Source: Firmicutes bacterium UBA2598
GTDB taxonomy: Bacteria; Bacillota; PH28-bin88
Length of the DNA stretch: 30,624 bases
Direction: 5' to 3'
Assembly: GCA_002339345.1 (NCBI GenBank)
Contig: DDKM01000043.1
Span: forward strand, 1 to 30,624
Each line of letters starts with the position of its first letter. Position 1 is the stretch's first letter. A program made the translations under genes and the position numbers. Positions 1-8,028 of the stretch are shown here, piece after piece. The notes beneath the pieces were generated by a model that saw only the letters and a list, made by a program, of their open reading frames with translations, was not told the DNA's origin and did no database searches.

Positions 1-36
1 GTGGCTAACCTGCCGCGACTGGGGGCAACCCAGTAG
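1..36 (+). CDS. Possible C-terminal tail of a gene cut by the window edge
   Basis: An open frame enters from the left edge and ends at a TAG at 34-36, encoding at most VANLPRLGATQ. A perfect hairpin follows about 20 bases later, as expected behind the end of a transcription unit. The tail is too short to identify, so this is only a possible gene end. Confidence 0.25.
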   Translation: MANLPRLGATQ

Positions 37-56
37 AAATAAGTAAAATGATCAAA

Positions 57-86
57 CAGGCAGTCCTCAAGGACTGCCTGTCTTTA
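57..86 (+). terminator. Terminator-like hairpin preceding the group IIC intron remnant
   Basis: A perfect 10-bp stem (57-66 with 71-80) closes a TCAA loop and is followed by TCTTTA. The T run is weak, but group IIC introns are known to insert just behind such terminator hairpins, and intron-like sequence starts at base 90. Confidence 0.6.
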
Positions 87-89
87 CGG

Positions 90-205
90 GTGTGCCCGGC
101 ATGGGTGCAGGCTTGGCGGTGAAAGTCCGCTGGCGAACCGCCGTATGCCAGGCCGGCTTGTACGGTGGTGTAGGAGGGCCGGCGGTTAATCACCGCCCCC
201 TATCC
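90..205 (+). mobile_element. Internally deleted group IIC intron remnant
   Basis: The sequence from base 90 begins GTGTGCCCGGCATGGGTGCA, which matches the remembered 5' end of group IIC introns such as that of Oceanobacillus iheyensis, and continues with the domain I element around GGTGAAAGTCC. It then jumps directly at about 135 to a domain V hairpin (GAACCGCCGTAT ... GTACGGTGGTGT, 135-171) and a domain VI-like stem with GGCGGTTAATCACCGCC, ending near TATCC at 205. Most of domains I to IV and any reverse transcriptase are missing, so only about 115 bases of two ends remain. It cannot encode its own mobility and is probably not self-splicing. The exact 3' boundary is uncertain by a few bases. 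Confidence 0.75.
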
Positions 206-227
206 CAATTAGGGCCCCGTAGCAGCG

Positions 228-617
228 TTAGGATTTGCCCCTTGCCCTTTCCGCCAGCAGCTTTGCCACTTCGCGCAGTATTCTGCTCGCCTCATCCGCC
301 CCGATTCCAAAATTATGGATGTCCATGGCTACGCTGATATAGGGGGCAGATTCTTCTCTGGCCACCCATTCCAGAACGTCCTCGGGCAGGTGGCTGAAAA
401 CGGTTTCCGGTGGCAGGGGAGTATCGCCTACTAAAAACTCCAGCGGTATGTTGAGAGCCTGGGCTATTCGTGTCAGGGTCTCCAGCGAGGGGGACTTCTT
501 GTTACCCCCTTCCAGCTTGGAAATGTAGGAGGGAGAGAGGCCGGCCAGCTCAGCCAGTTTGGATGCGGACATCCTTCGCATTTTCCTGAAGCGCCTGATT
601 TTTGTCCCTAACAGCAC
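228..617 (-). CDS. XRE-family HTH transcriptional regulator
   Basis: A 129-residue cytoplasmic DNA-binding protein. Residues about 5-60 form a Cro/CI-type helix-turn-helix: KIRRFRKMRRMSASKLAELA, then GLSPSYISKLEGG and the IAQALNIPLEFLVG turn typical of SinR/XRE regulators. The C-terminal half (about 70-129) is a short helical region with no recognised domain, perhaps for dimerisation. The start is GTG at 617, with GGAGGGGG ten bases upstream; an ATG at 627 is in another frame. It diverges from the Spo0E-like gene. A SinR-like sporulation role is possible from length and context, but no target can be read from the sequence. Confidence 0.85.
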   Translation of the reverse strand: MLLGTKIRRFRKMRRMSASKLAELAGLSPSYISKLEGGNKKSPSLETLTRIAQALNIPLEFLVGDTPLPPETVFSHLPEDVLEWVAREESAPYISVAMDIHNFGIGADEASRILREVAKLLAERARGKS

Positions 618-718
618 CTGGTTTCATCCCCCTCCGGCATTATAGACCCCTGAACCGTATTTTTCTAACCATTGTACATAGCATCCTATTGACCAGAGGG
701 AAATTATGCATCGGGACA

Positions 719-748
719 TTGACATACAGTGACCTCCAGGAATATCAT
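719..748 (+). promoter_or_regulatory. Possible sigma-A promoter for the Spo0E-like gene
   Basis: TTGACA at 719-724 and TATCAT at 743-748 are separated by 18 bases. They lie about 50 bases upstream of the Spo0E-like start, on the same strand. Confidence 0.45.
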
Positions 749-800
749 ATAGTCTGAAGGTAGTAAAAGGGAAAAATGGCTATGAAAGGGGAGAATCTTG

Positions 801-986
801 GTGGAAAGGGATGACAGGTTCGTCCAGATAGCACTGTCACCGGCTGAGCTTGAAAAACTGCGTGAAGAACAAAGGCGGCTGGTTGAAGCGGTGGATAAAA
901 AAGGCAGCCTGTTGGACCAGGAGGTTCTAAATATCAGCCGGAGGTTGGATGCTCTTATTATTCGCTGTTACCGCCACCGGCAATAA
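801..986 (+). CDS. Spo0E-like aspartyl-phosphate phosphatase
   Basis: A 61-residue protein with the Spo0E-family pattern: two helices in which ISRRLDALI (about residues 46-54) supplies the conserved S-x-x-L-D signature. Family members remove phosphate from Spo0A or related response regulators and so delay sporulation. GGGGAG at 788-793 gives a 7-base spacing to GTG 801; an in-frame TTG at 798 would add one residue but is only 4 bases from the site. A strong terminator follows, so it appears monocistronic. A spo0F-like gene lies 8 kb downstream, but members of this family usually act on Spo0A. The family call is good; the substrate is unproven. Confidence 0.75.
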   Translation: MERDDRFVQIALSPAELEKLREEQRRLVEAVDKKGSLLDQEVLNISRRLDALIIRCYRHRQ

Positions 987-1018
987 CCCATTTTCATTCG
1001 ACAATAGCCTTTCCAGTC

Positions 1019-1051
1019 ATGGCAGCCCGGTTACAACGGGCTGCCATTTTT
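1019..1051 (+). terminator. Rho-independent terminator after the Spo0E-like gene
   Basis: ATGGCAGCCCG (1019-1029) pairs with CGGGCTGCCAT (1038-1048), an 11-bp perfect stem followed by TTTTT. It separates the small gene from argS. Confidence 0.85.
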
Positions 1052-1142
1052 CAGGCTATCATTTTCTTGACAGCCCCGGGCGGAAGTATTAAGCTAGATT
1101 ATATTGCCTGGAGACGGGAAATCATTGCAGCTGGGGGCTGAT

Positions 1143-2828
1143 ATGATGCACCTTGTAAGGGTTATTGAGGGACAGATTGCCGATGCTATGAAAAACGCGG
1201 CCGGGCGTGCCAGGGAGGCCGGTGACCTCCAATTTGCGAAAGTACCCGATTTCGTGGTGGAGGTGCCGCGGGAAAAGGCCCACGGGGACTTTGCGGTAAA
1301 CCTGGCCATGCTGCTGGCCAGGCAGGCCCGCCAGAACCCGCGGCAGGTGGCGGAAACGCTGGTCCGGCACCTGGACACCACCGGGACCTGGATTGCCAGG
1401 GCGGAGGTGGCCGGCCCTGGATTTATCAATTTTACCCTGGACCATCGCTGGCTATACCAGGTCCCCGCCATTGTGGAGGGTCAGGGCAAAACCTACGGCC
1501 ACTCCGAGGTGGGCCGCGGCCAGAAGGTACAGGTGGAATTTGTCAGTGCCAACCCCACCGGCCTGTTGCATATGGGTAATGCCCGGGGGGCGGCCCTGGG
1601 GGACAGCATCGCCTCCCTGTTGTCGGCAGCCGGTTTCGATGTCAGCCGGGAGTTCTACATCAACGATGCCGGCAACCAGATTGTCAATTTTGGCAAATCC
1701 CTGGAGGCCCGTTACCTGCAGTTGATGGGACGCAACGTCCCCTTCCCGGAGGATGGTTACCACGGGCAGGACATTGTTGAAACGGTGCAAAACATCATCA
1801 ATCTGGTAGGGGATCGCTACCTGGACTGGGAACCGGAACCCCGGCAAGCCGCCCTGATCAAGTATGCTTTGAAGGAAAAGCTGGATGGCATCCGAACTGT
1901 GCTGGAACACTTCGGTGTACGTTATGACGTATGGTTTAGCGAGCAGTCCCTGCATGATTCCGGTGAAGTGGCCGCTACCATTGCCGAACTGCAGGAAGCT
2001 GGCCATATTTACGAAAGGGATGGGGCCTTGTGGTTCAAGGCCACTGCCTTTGGCGAGGAAAAGGACGAGGTGGTGGTGCGTCAAAACGGTGTACCAACCT
2101 ATTTTGCGGCGGATATCGCCTACCACCGCAATAAATTCCAGCGTGGCTTCAGGTGGATCATCAACGTCTGGGGGGCTGATCACCACGGCCATGTCTCGCG
2201 CATGAAAGGGGCCATGGCTGCCCTGGGGTATGATCCCAAGTCCCTGGATGTGGTGTTAATGCAACTGGTCCGCCTGTTCCAGGGGGGCGAGTTGCTGCGC
2301 ATGTCCAAGCGTACCGGCCAGTACATCACCTTGAATGAACTGATTGAAGAGGTGGGCGTGGATGCCGCCCGTTACTTCTTCGTGATGCGCAGTGCGGATA
2401 GCCACCTGGACTTTGACCTGGACCTGGCCAAATCCCAGTCGGCGGACAACCCGGTGTATTATGTCCAGTATGCCCATGCCCGTATTGCCAGCATCCTGCG
2501 TCAAGCTGCGGAAATGGGCCACCAGTTGCCGGCGGCCAGCGAATGTGATCTCACGGTGCTGACGGATCCATCGGAACTGGACCTATTACGCAAAATCGCC
2601 GACTTCCCCCTGGTTGTTGAAGGCGCCGCCTTGGCCCTGGAACCCCACCGGTTGACCCGGTATGCCCAGGAGTTGGCTACCCTGTTCCATGTCTTTTACA
2701 CCAACTGCCGCGTACTGGTTCCAGAGGAGGAACTGCGCGGCCCGCGCCTGGTATTGGCTGGTGTCACCCGGATTACCCTGGCCAACTTGCTGGGTTTGAT
2801 TGGCGTCCAGGCCCCGGACCGGATGTAA
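1143..2828 (+). CDS. argS: Arginyl-tRNA synthetase
   Basis: Class I aminoacyl-tRNA synthetase that charges tRNA-Arg with arginine in the cytoplasm. It has the N-terminal additional domain expected of ArgS (GDFAVNLAM near residue 50), the HIGH-type motif as HMGN at about 143-146 in the context SANPTGLLHMGNARG, and an MSKR version of the KMSKS loop at 387-390. The C-terminal DALR anticodon-binding domain ends in LANLLGLIGV. The length of 561 residues is normal. The start is ATG 1143 or 1146; GGGGG at 1133-1137 slightly favours 1146, and upstream codons in the same frame have no ribosome site. It heads the conserved argS-pyrG pair and ends in a strong terminator. No T-box leader is visible. Confidence 0.97.
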   Translation: MMHLVRVIEGQIADAMKNAAGRAREAGDLQFAKVPDFVVEVPREKAHGDFAVNLAMLLARQARQNPRQVAETLVRHLDTTGTWIARAEVAGPGFINFTLDHRWLYQVPAIVEGQGKTYGHSEVGRGQKVQVEFVSANPTGLLHMGNARGAALGDSIASLLSAAGFDVSREFYINDAGNQIVNFGKSLEARYLQLMGRNVPFPEDGYHGQDIVETVQNIINLVGDRYLDWEPEPRQAALIKYALKEKLDGIRTVLEHFGVRYDVWFSEQSLHDSGEVAATIAELQEAGHIYERDGALWFKATAFGEEKDEVVVRQNGVPTYFAADIAYHRNKFQRGFRWIINVWGADHHGHVSRMKGAMAALGYDPKSLDVVLMQLVRLFQGGELLRMSKRTGQYITLNELIEEVGVDAARYFFVMRSADSHLDFDLDLAKSQSADNPVYYVQYAHARIASILRQAAEMGHQLPAASECDLTVLTDPSELDLLRKIADFPLVVEGAALALEPHRLTRYAQELATLFHVFYTNCRVLVPEEELRGPRLVLAGVTRITLANLLGLIGVQAPDRM

Positions 2829-2861
2829 GGCAAGGATGTCAGTGGGATTATCATCACAAGA

Positions 2862-2886
2862 GGGTGCCCTGCGGGGCACCCTTTTC
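2862..2886 (+). terminator. Rho-independent terminator after argS
   Basis: GGGTGCCC (2862-2869) and GGGCACCC (2874-2881) form a perfect 8-bp stem with a TGCG loop, followed by TTTT. Confidence 0.85.
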
Positions 2887-2943
2887 CCTTTGGCACCCCG
2901 ACCGGATCACTGCAACCGGCCAAGGACCCCGTTACCCCTGTGC

Positions 2944-2973
2944 TTGACAGGCTTTGACGGTAAAAGATAGAAT
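2944..2973 (+). promoter_or_regulatory. Sigma-A-type promoter of pyrG
   Basis: TTGACA at 2944-2949 and TAGAAT at 2968-2973 are 18 bases apart, between the argS terminator and the pyrG ribosome site. Transcription would begin near 2980. The CTP-responsive GGGC start and leader terminator known from Bacillus pyrG were not seen. Confidence 0.6.
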
Positions 2974-3014
2974 ATGTAGAGTAAAATGGGGTCCCGTTGG
3001 ACAGGAGGATTGAC

Positions 3015-4607
3015 ATGACCAAGTTTATTTTTGTTACCGGTGGTGTGACCTCTTCCCTTGGCAAGGGCATCACCGCCGCTTCTCTGGGCCGGTTGCTGAA
3101 GAGCAGGGGGCTCAGGGTGGCCATCCAGAAGTTCGATCCCTACATTAACATAGACCCGGGTACCATGAGCCCCTACCAGCATGGCGAAGTATTCGTCACC
3201 GATGACGGGGCGGAGACGGATCTGGACCTGGGCCATTACGAGCGGTTTATAGACATCAACCTCAGCAAAAATTCCAACGTTACCACCGGCAAGATTTACT
3301 GGTCGGTTATCAGCAAGGAGCGTCGGGGTGATTACCTGGGTGGCACCGTCCAGGTGATTCCCCATATCACCAACGAAATCAAGGAAAGAATTAACCAGGT
3401 GGCGGTGGAAACCCGTCCCGATGTGGTAATCACCGAGATCGGCGGTACGGTGGGGGATATCGAGTCCTTGCCCTTTCTGGAGGCCATCCGCCAGCTGAAG
3501 AGTGATATGGGCCGGGATAACGTCATGTACATCCACGTTACCCTGGTACCCTTTTTACGGGCGGCTGGAGAGGCCAAGACCAAACCCACCCAGCACAGTG
3601 TCAAAGAATTGCGTAGCATCGGCATCCAGCCGGATGTCATCGTCTGCCGATCGGAAGCCCCCATTTCTGCCGAGATGGAGGAAAAGATCGCCCTGTTTTG
3701 TGATATTGACCGGGAGGCGGTCATCCAGGCGGTGGATGCATCCAACATCTACGAGGTACCCCTGAAACTGGAGGCGGAGGGGCTGGACGACATTGTGGTG
3801 GAGCGCCTCAAAATTAACTGCGGTCCTGCCGTGCTGGACGAATGGCGGGAACTGGTGGAAAAGTGCCGTAATCCCCGCCACACCGTAACCATTGCCCTGG
3901 TGGGGAAATACGTGGAACTGCCGGACGCCTATTTAAGCGTGGCGGAGGCCTTGCGCCATGCCGGCATTTACCACCAGGCGAAAATTGATATCCGCTGGGT
4001 TTATTCCGGCGATGTGCAGACCGGTAATGTTGAGCAGTTGCTGGGAGGTGTGGACGGCATTCTGGTACCCGGCGGTTTCGGTGACCGGGGTGTGGAGGGC
4101 AAAATCCTGGCTGCCCGCTTTGCCCGGGAAAGGGGTATTCCCTACCTGGGGCTGTGCCTGGGGATGCAGCTGGCGGTGGTGGAGTTTGCCCGCCATGTGG
4201 CCGCCATGCCCGGCGCCCATAGTTCGGAATTCGACCCCGTCACGCCCTATCCGGTGATTGACCTCTTGCCGGAACAAAAGGGTATCCAGGAAATGGGAGG
4301 CACCATGCGGCTGGGCAGTTATCCCTGCCGGTTAGTTCCTGGTTCCAAGGCCTATGCCGCCTATGGAACGGAAATGGTGGATGAACGTCACCGCCACCGT
4401 TACGAACTGAATAACGATTTCCGTCACCACCTAACCGCTGCCGGTCTGGTCATCAGCGGCACTTCCCCCGATGGCCGTCTGGTGGAAATTATCGAGCTGG
4501 CGGATCACCCATGGTTTGTGGCCTCCCAGTTCCACCCGGAGTTCAAATCCAGGCCCAACCGGCCCCACCCCCTGTTCCGGGAATTTATCGGCAATGCCCT
4601 GGCCTGA
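3015..4607 (+). CDS. pyrG: CTP synthase
   Basis: Converts UTP to CTP using ATP and glutamine; last step of de novo pyrimidine nucleotide synthesis. The N-terminal synthase domain opens with TKFIFVTGGVTSSLGKGITA, the family's P-loop region. The C-terminal class I glutamine amidotransferase domain has its nucleophile in GLCLGMQ (Cys about 381) and the His-Glu pair in FHPEF (about 507 and 509). At 530 residues it is full length. ATG 3015 sits 6 bases behind AGGAGG (3003-3008); an in-frame TTG at 2997 lies upstream of that site and is rejected. It has its own promoter, and the rpoE gene found between argS and pyrG in Bacillus is absent here. Confidence 0.98.
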   Translation: MTKFIFVTGGVTSSLGKGITAASLGRLLKSRGLRVAIQKFDPYINIDPGTMSPYQHGEVFVTDDGAETDLDLGHYERFIDINLSKNSNVTTGKIYWSVISKERRGDYLGGTVQVIPHITNEIKERINQVAVETRPDVVITEIGGTVGDIESLPFLEAIRQLKSDMGRDNVMYIHVTLVPFLRAAGEAKTKPTQHSVKELRSIGIQPDVIVCRSEAPISAEMEEKIALFCDIDREAVIQAVDASNIYEVPLKLEAEGLDDIVVERLKINCGPAVLDEWRELVEKCRNPRHTVTIALVGKYVELPDAYLSVAEALRHAGIYHQAKIDIRWVYSGDVQTGNVEQLLGGVDGILVPGGFGDRGVEGKILAARFARERGIPYLGLCLGMQLAVVEFARHVAAMPGAHSSEFDPVTPYPVIDLLPEQKGIQEMGGTMRLGSYPCRLVPGSKAYAAYGTEMVDERHRHRYELNNDFRHHLTAAGLVISGTSPDGRLVEIIELADHPWFVASQFHPEFKSRPNRPHPLFREFIGNALA

Positions 4608-4719
4608 TAATGAAAAAACCCGACTTTGGGCTCCTGCCAGAGTCTTTTCAATGGTTCGGTGGTATATGGGCGGATCCGATCAGTTAAACTAGAAACAAAT
4701 TAACGGGAGGTCAAGGTTC

Positions 4720-5808
4720 TTGACTTGGGAAGCACGGATTATTTCCCCGGCGGAAAGAGACAGGTTTAACGCCTTTGTGGCCAGATCTCCCAAGGGCCAC
4801 ATCCTCCAGTCCTACGAATGGGGTAATGTTAAGGGCAGGACCGGCTGGGAACCCATCCGGTTTGTCATTGAAGATGACGGTGAGATTATTGCCGCCATTG
4901 CTATCTTAAAGCGGGTGATCCCGGGCTTCCGGTACAGTATCCTTTATGCCCCGCGGGGGCCGGTGCTGGATATCCATGACTCCCGGCTTTTTGATTATCT
5001 GCTGTACCGCCTGCAGGATGTGGCCAGGCAGCATAAGGCCATCCTGTTGAAGATCGATCCCGATGTGCCGGTACAGGATGCCGCCTTCACCGATTACCTG
5101 CGCCGGGCGGGATTCCGCCCCGCCCAGAAAGGGGTGGGCTTTGAGGGGGTTCAACCCCGCTTTGTTTTCCGGCTGGATATCACCCCTGACCTGGATCAAC
5201 TGATGGCCAATCTGCACCCAAAAACCCGTTATAACCTCCGCCTGGCACAAAAAAAGGGGGTTACGGTACGGGTAGGCACCCGGGCGGATCTGGAGCCATT
5301 TTACCGCATCCTGGTGGAAACGGCAGAAAGGGACCGGTTCCTCATCCGATCCTTTGATTATTTTGCCATTCTGTGGGACGAGCTGGTGGAAAACAGCCTG
5401 GCCCGGCTGTTCATGGCGGACTATGAGGGTCAGCCCATTGCCGGTGCCCTGGCCTTTACCATCGGAGACAAGGCGTGGTATATCTATGGCGCTTCCTCCA
5501 ACCGCCACCGTAACGTGATGCCCAACTACCTTTTGCAGTGGGAGATGATCACCTGGGCCAAGTCCCTGGGATGCACCATGTATGATTTCCGTGGTGTTCC
5601 AGGCCATCTGGCGGCGGACAACCCCCTTTACGGGCTGTACCGGTTTAAGAAGGGCTTCAATGGAACCTATACCGAGTTTGTGGGTGAATATGACCTGGTT
5701 TATTCCCCCTTCTTTTACTGGTTGTGGAACACGGCGGAGCCGTTATATGCCAAGGGGATTCGCCGGCTGAGCAGATTAAAAAAGGCCTTGCGCAAGGGTG
5801 CCAAATAA
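4720..5808 (+). CDS. FemX/FemAB-family peptidoglycan bridge aminoacyltransferase
   Basis: A 362-residue member of the Fem family, which adds amino acids from aminoacyl-tRNA to the lysine or diaminopimelate side chain of lipid II at the inner membrane face. The protein shows two GNAT-like halves: an N-terminal one with HILQSYEWGNVKGRTGWEP near residue 30 and a C-terminal one with GALAFTIGDKAWYIYGASSN (about 245-265), then LLQWEMITWAKSLGCTMYDF, a classic Fem signature. TTG 4720 is 9 bases behind GGGAGG (4705-4710). No coiled-coil insert typical of the seryl-tRNA-like FemA arm is obvious. Neighbouring alr and sppA fit an envelope role; the amino acid added cannot be told. Confidence 0.87.
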   Translation: MTWEARIISPAERDRFNAFVARSPKGHILQSYEWGNVKGRTGWEPIRFVIEDDGEIIAAIAILKRVIPGFRYSILYAPRGPVLDIHDSRLFDYLLYRLQDVARQHKAILLKIDPDVPVQDAAFTDYLRRAGFRPAQKGVGFEGVQPRFVFRLDITPDLDQLMANLHPKTRYNLRLAQKKGVTVRVGTRADLEPFYRILVETAERDRFLIRSFDYFAILWDELVENSLARLFMADYEGQPIAGALAFTIGDKAWYIYGASSNRHRNVMPNYLLQWEMITWAKSLGCTMYDFRGVPGHLAADNPLYGLYRFKKGFNGTYTEFVGEYDLVYSPFFYWLWNTAEPLYAKGIRRLSRLKKALRKGAK

Positions 5809-5882
5809 CTTCCGATGGCACGAAACAGTAAGCTCTGCTCACCGGCGGGGCGGTTTGGCTAGCAAAAAAGGTGGGTGATGCC

Positions 5883-7094
5883 ATGACGTTCAGCCCTTGG
5901 GAACAGCTGCGGGGTTCCCGCTGGGTAGAGGTGGATACCGGAGCCATTTTGCATAATCTAAACCTCGTCCGGCAGCGCTTGCAGCCGGGTGTGCGCCTGC
6001 TGGCGGTGGTCAAGGCGGATGCCTATGGTCACGGCGCTGTGGAGGTGGCCCGCACCCTGGTGGAGGGCGGGGCGGATATGCTGGGGGTAACCACCGTCGA
6101 GGAAGGTGTTGAACTCCGGCAGGGCGGTATCCAGGCGCCGGTGCTGGTTTTCGGGCCGGTGCTGCCGGAGGAGGTGGTCCTGGTGGCCAGTTACCGTCTC
6201 ATCCCCTCCCTGCCCGGTCCGGATCAGCTGGAGCCATTGGCAGCGGCAGCCCGGGAGGAAGGACGAACCATGGATGTTTATATCAAGGTGGAAACCGGCA
6301 TGGGGCGCACGGGGGTGATGCCCAGCCAGATAGTGTCCATGGCCCACGCCATCCGGGGCTACCCGGAACTGAAATTGGCGGGGGTGTATTCCCACCTGGC
6401 GGCAGCCCAGCACAACCCGGCCCTCTCCCGCCGGCAGTTTGAACGCCTGGCGGGCGCCCTGGCGGAACTGGAAAGGGAAGGAATAAACCCGGGCATCCGG
6501 CATATCTGTAATAGTGCGGCTGCCCTGCTGTACCCGGACATGCACCTGGACATGGTGCGGGTGGGCACCCTTTTATACGGCCAGCATCCCGGTGGGCCGG
6601 GCGAGGCCGCCCGCCTGGGACTGCGTGACCCCTGGCAGGTCAAGGCCAGGATCATCCACCTGCGGGATGTACAGGCCGGCACCGGCATCGGCTACGGGCA
6701 GGATTACATCACACCCCGGGCGACCAGGGTGGGGGTAATCGCCTTCGGTTATGCCGATGGCTTTGCCGTTACCGCCAGGGTACGCCCCCGGACCCTCCGG
6801 GAGCTGGCTGCGGCCCTGGTGAAAACACTGCTTTCCTACTGGGGCCGGGGCGGGTTTGAGGTGTTGGTGCACGGAAGGGCCGCCCCCGTGGTAGGCCGGG
6901 TGGGGATGCAATTATCCATGGTTGATCTGGGCCACTTACCGGCGGTACATACCGGAGATGAGGTGGTGATTGCCACCCGCCGGTTGAACACAAATCCCCG
7001 TTTGCCCCGGGTGTATGTGCGGGACGGGCGGCCGTACCGGATCAGGACCTTGGCCGGTGATTATCAGTTTGAACACAGTGCGGCCGCCGATTAG
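5883..7094 (+). CDS. alr: Alanine racemase
   Basis: PLP enzyme that interconverts L- and D-alanine, giving D-alanine for peptidoglycan. The PLP lysine is in VVKADAYGHG (Lys about 44) and the catalytic tyrosine in GIGYGQDY (Tyr about 271), both in family context; RVGTLLYG also matches. The 403-residue length is slightly above the usual 370-390, owing to an insert around ARVRPRTLRELAAALVKTLL (about 300-320). ATG 5883 has GGTGGG 7 bases upstream; an in-frame GTG at 5871 overlaps that site. sppA starts 14 bases after the stop, so the two are probably cotranscribed. Confidence 0.96.
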   Translation: MTFSPWEQLRGSRWVEVDTGAILHNLNLVRQRLQPGVRLLAVVKADAYGHGAVEVARTLVEGGADMLGVTTVEEGVELRQGGIQAPVLVFGPVLPEEVVLVASYRLIPSLPGPDQLEPLAAAAREEGRTMDVYIKVETGMGRTGVMPSQIVSMAHAIRGYPELKLAGVYSHLAAAQHNPALSRRQFERLAGALAELEREGINPGIRHICNSAAALLYPDMHLDMVRVGTLLYGQHPGGPGEAARLGLRDPWQVKARIIHLRDVQAGTGIGYGQDYITPRATRVGVIAFGYADGFAVTARVRPRTLRELAAALVKTLLSYWGRGGFEVLVHGRAAPVVGRVGMQLSMVDLGHLPAVHTGDEVVIATRRLNTNPRLPRVYVRDGRPYRIRTLAGDYQFEHSAAAD

Positions 7095-7108
7095 GTGGCA
7101 GGGGAGGT

Positions 7109-8017
7109 ATGGCCTTGCGGCGAAAGCTGGTGACATGGCTGCTATTGGGAACCACAGGTTTGATACTGGCAGTGGCGGCGTTGTGGGGGGAAGGGGCCGC
7201 TCCCGGCAAGGGTGGCAGGGGACAGGCAGTGGCCCTGGTGACGGTGGAGGGTGTGATCACTGGCGGTACGGTGGATCTTTTCATTGCTGGATCTTCCGCC
7301 GGCAGTGTCATGGAACAACTTCGGCTGGCCAGGGAGGATGCCAGCATCGCCGCGGTGTTGCTCCGCATCAATTCCCCCGGTGGCAGTGCCGCCGCCTCCC
7401 AGGAGATTGCCGATGAGGTAAAAAGGGTGCGGGAGGCCGGGAAGCCGGTGGTGGCCTCCTTGGGTGATGCCGCCGCCTCCGGCGGTTACTGGATCGCCGC
7501 CGTAACCGACCGCATCGTGGCCAACCCTGCTACCATTACCGGCAGCATCGGTGTGATTATGGAGACCGCCGATCTGCGGGAACTATATGATAAGATTGGC
7601 ATCGACTTTCATGTATTTAAAAGCGGGCCGCTGAAGGATATGGGGTCTCCCGCCCGGGACATTACGCCGGAGGAGCGCGATGTCTTCCAGGGCATGGTGA
7701 ATGACATCTATAGCCAGTTTGTGCAGGTGGTGGCTGAGGGAAGGCGGATGACGGAGGAAGAAGTCCGGCGGTTGGCAGATGGCCGGGTTTTTACCGGGCG
7801 CCAGGCGGTGGAACTGGGCCTGGTGGATGATCTGGGCAATTACTATGAAGCATTACGTATCCTGGCGGAAATGGCGGGTCTACCCCCCCAACCGGAGGTG
7901 CGCTCCATGGCCAAACCTGCTCCCTGGTGGCGGCACCTTTTGACCGTTGTGAGCCATGTGGTTGCACCATGGCAGCAATCTGGGGGAGCCGTCTACCGGC
8001 TGCCGGTAATCAGGTAG
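7109..8017 (+). CDS. sppA: Signal peptide peptidase SppA (protease IV-like, short form)
   Basis: Membrane-anchored serine protease of family S49, thought to degrade cleaved signal peptides. An N-terminal membrane segment (about residues 8-25) is followed by the protease domain. The Ser nucleophile is in DAAASGGYW (Ser about 124) and the general-base Lys in FKSGPLKDMGSP (Lys about 176), with the spacing typical of Gram-positive SppA. INSPGGS forms the conserved glycine-rich loop. Its 302 residues match the one-domain Bacillus form. ATG 7109 follows GGGGAGG. The downstream Yip1-type gene begins 11 bases after its stop. Confidence 0.95.
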   Translation: MALRRKLVTWLLLGTTGLILAVAALWGEGAAPGKGGRGQAVALVTVEGVITGGTVDLFIAGSSAGSVMEQLRLAREDASIAAVLLRINSPGGSAAASQEIADEVKRVREAGKPVVASLGDAAASGGYWIAAVTDRIVANPATITGSIGVIMETADLRELYDKIGIDFHVFKSGPLKDMGSPARDITPEERDVFQGMVNDIYSQFVQVVAEGRRMTEEEVRRLADGRVFTGRQAVELGLVDDLGNYYEALRILAEMAGLPPQPEVRSMAKPAPWWRHLLTVVSHVVAPWQQSGGAVYRLPVIR

Positions 8018-8028
8018 GGGGTGGCGGT

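Noticed and set aside
987..1142. T-box leader for argS
   Set aside because: No T-box sequence (GGTGGNACCGCG) or antiterminator arrangement; the terminator at 1019-1051 belongs to the preceding small gene.
1452..2192. 246-residue minus-strand open frame inside argS
   Set aside because: Fully antisense to the catalytic domain of argS, with no family resemblance and no ribosome site.
2974..3014. CTP-sensing attenuator of pyrG
   Set aside because: The Bacillus mechanism needs a GGGC transcript start and a leader terminator, and neither is present. The chance GTAGAGTAAA at 2975-2984 resembles part of the sbtA leader motif but lacks the rest of the core.
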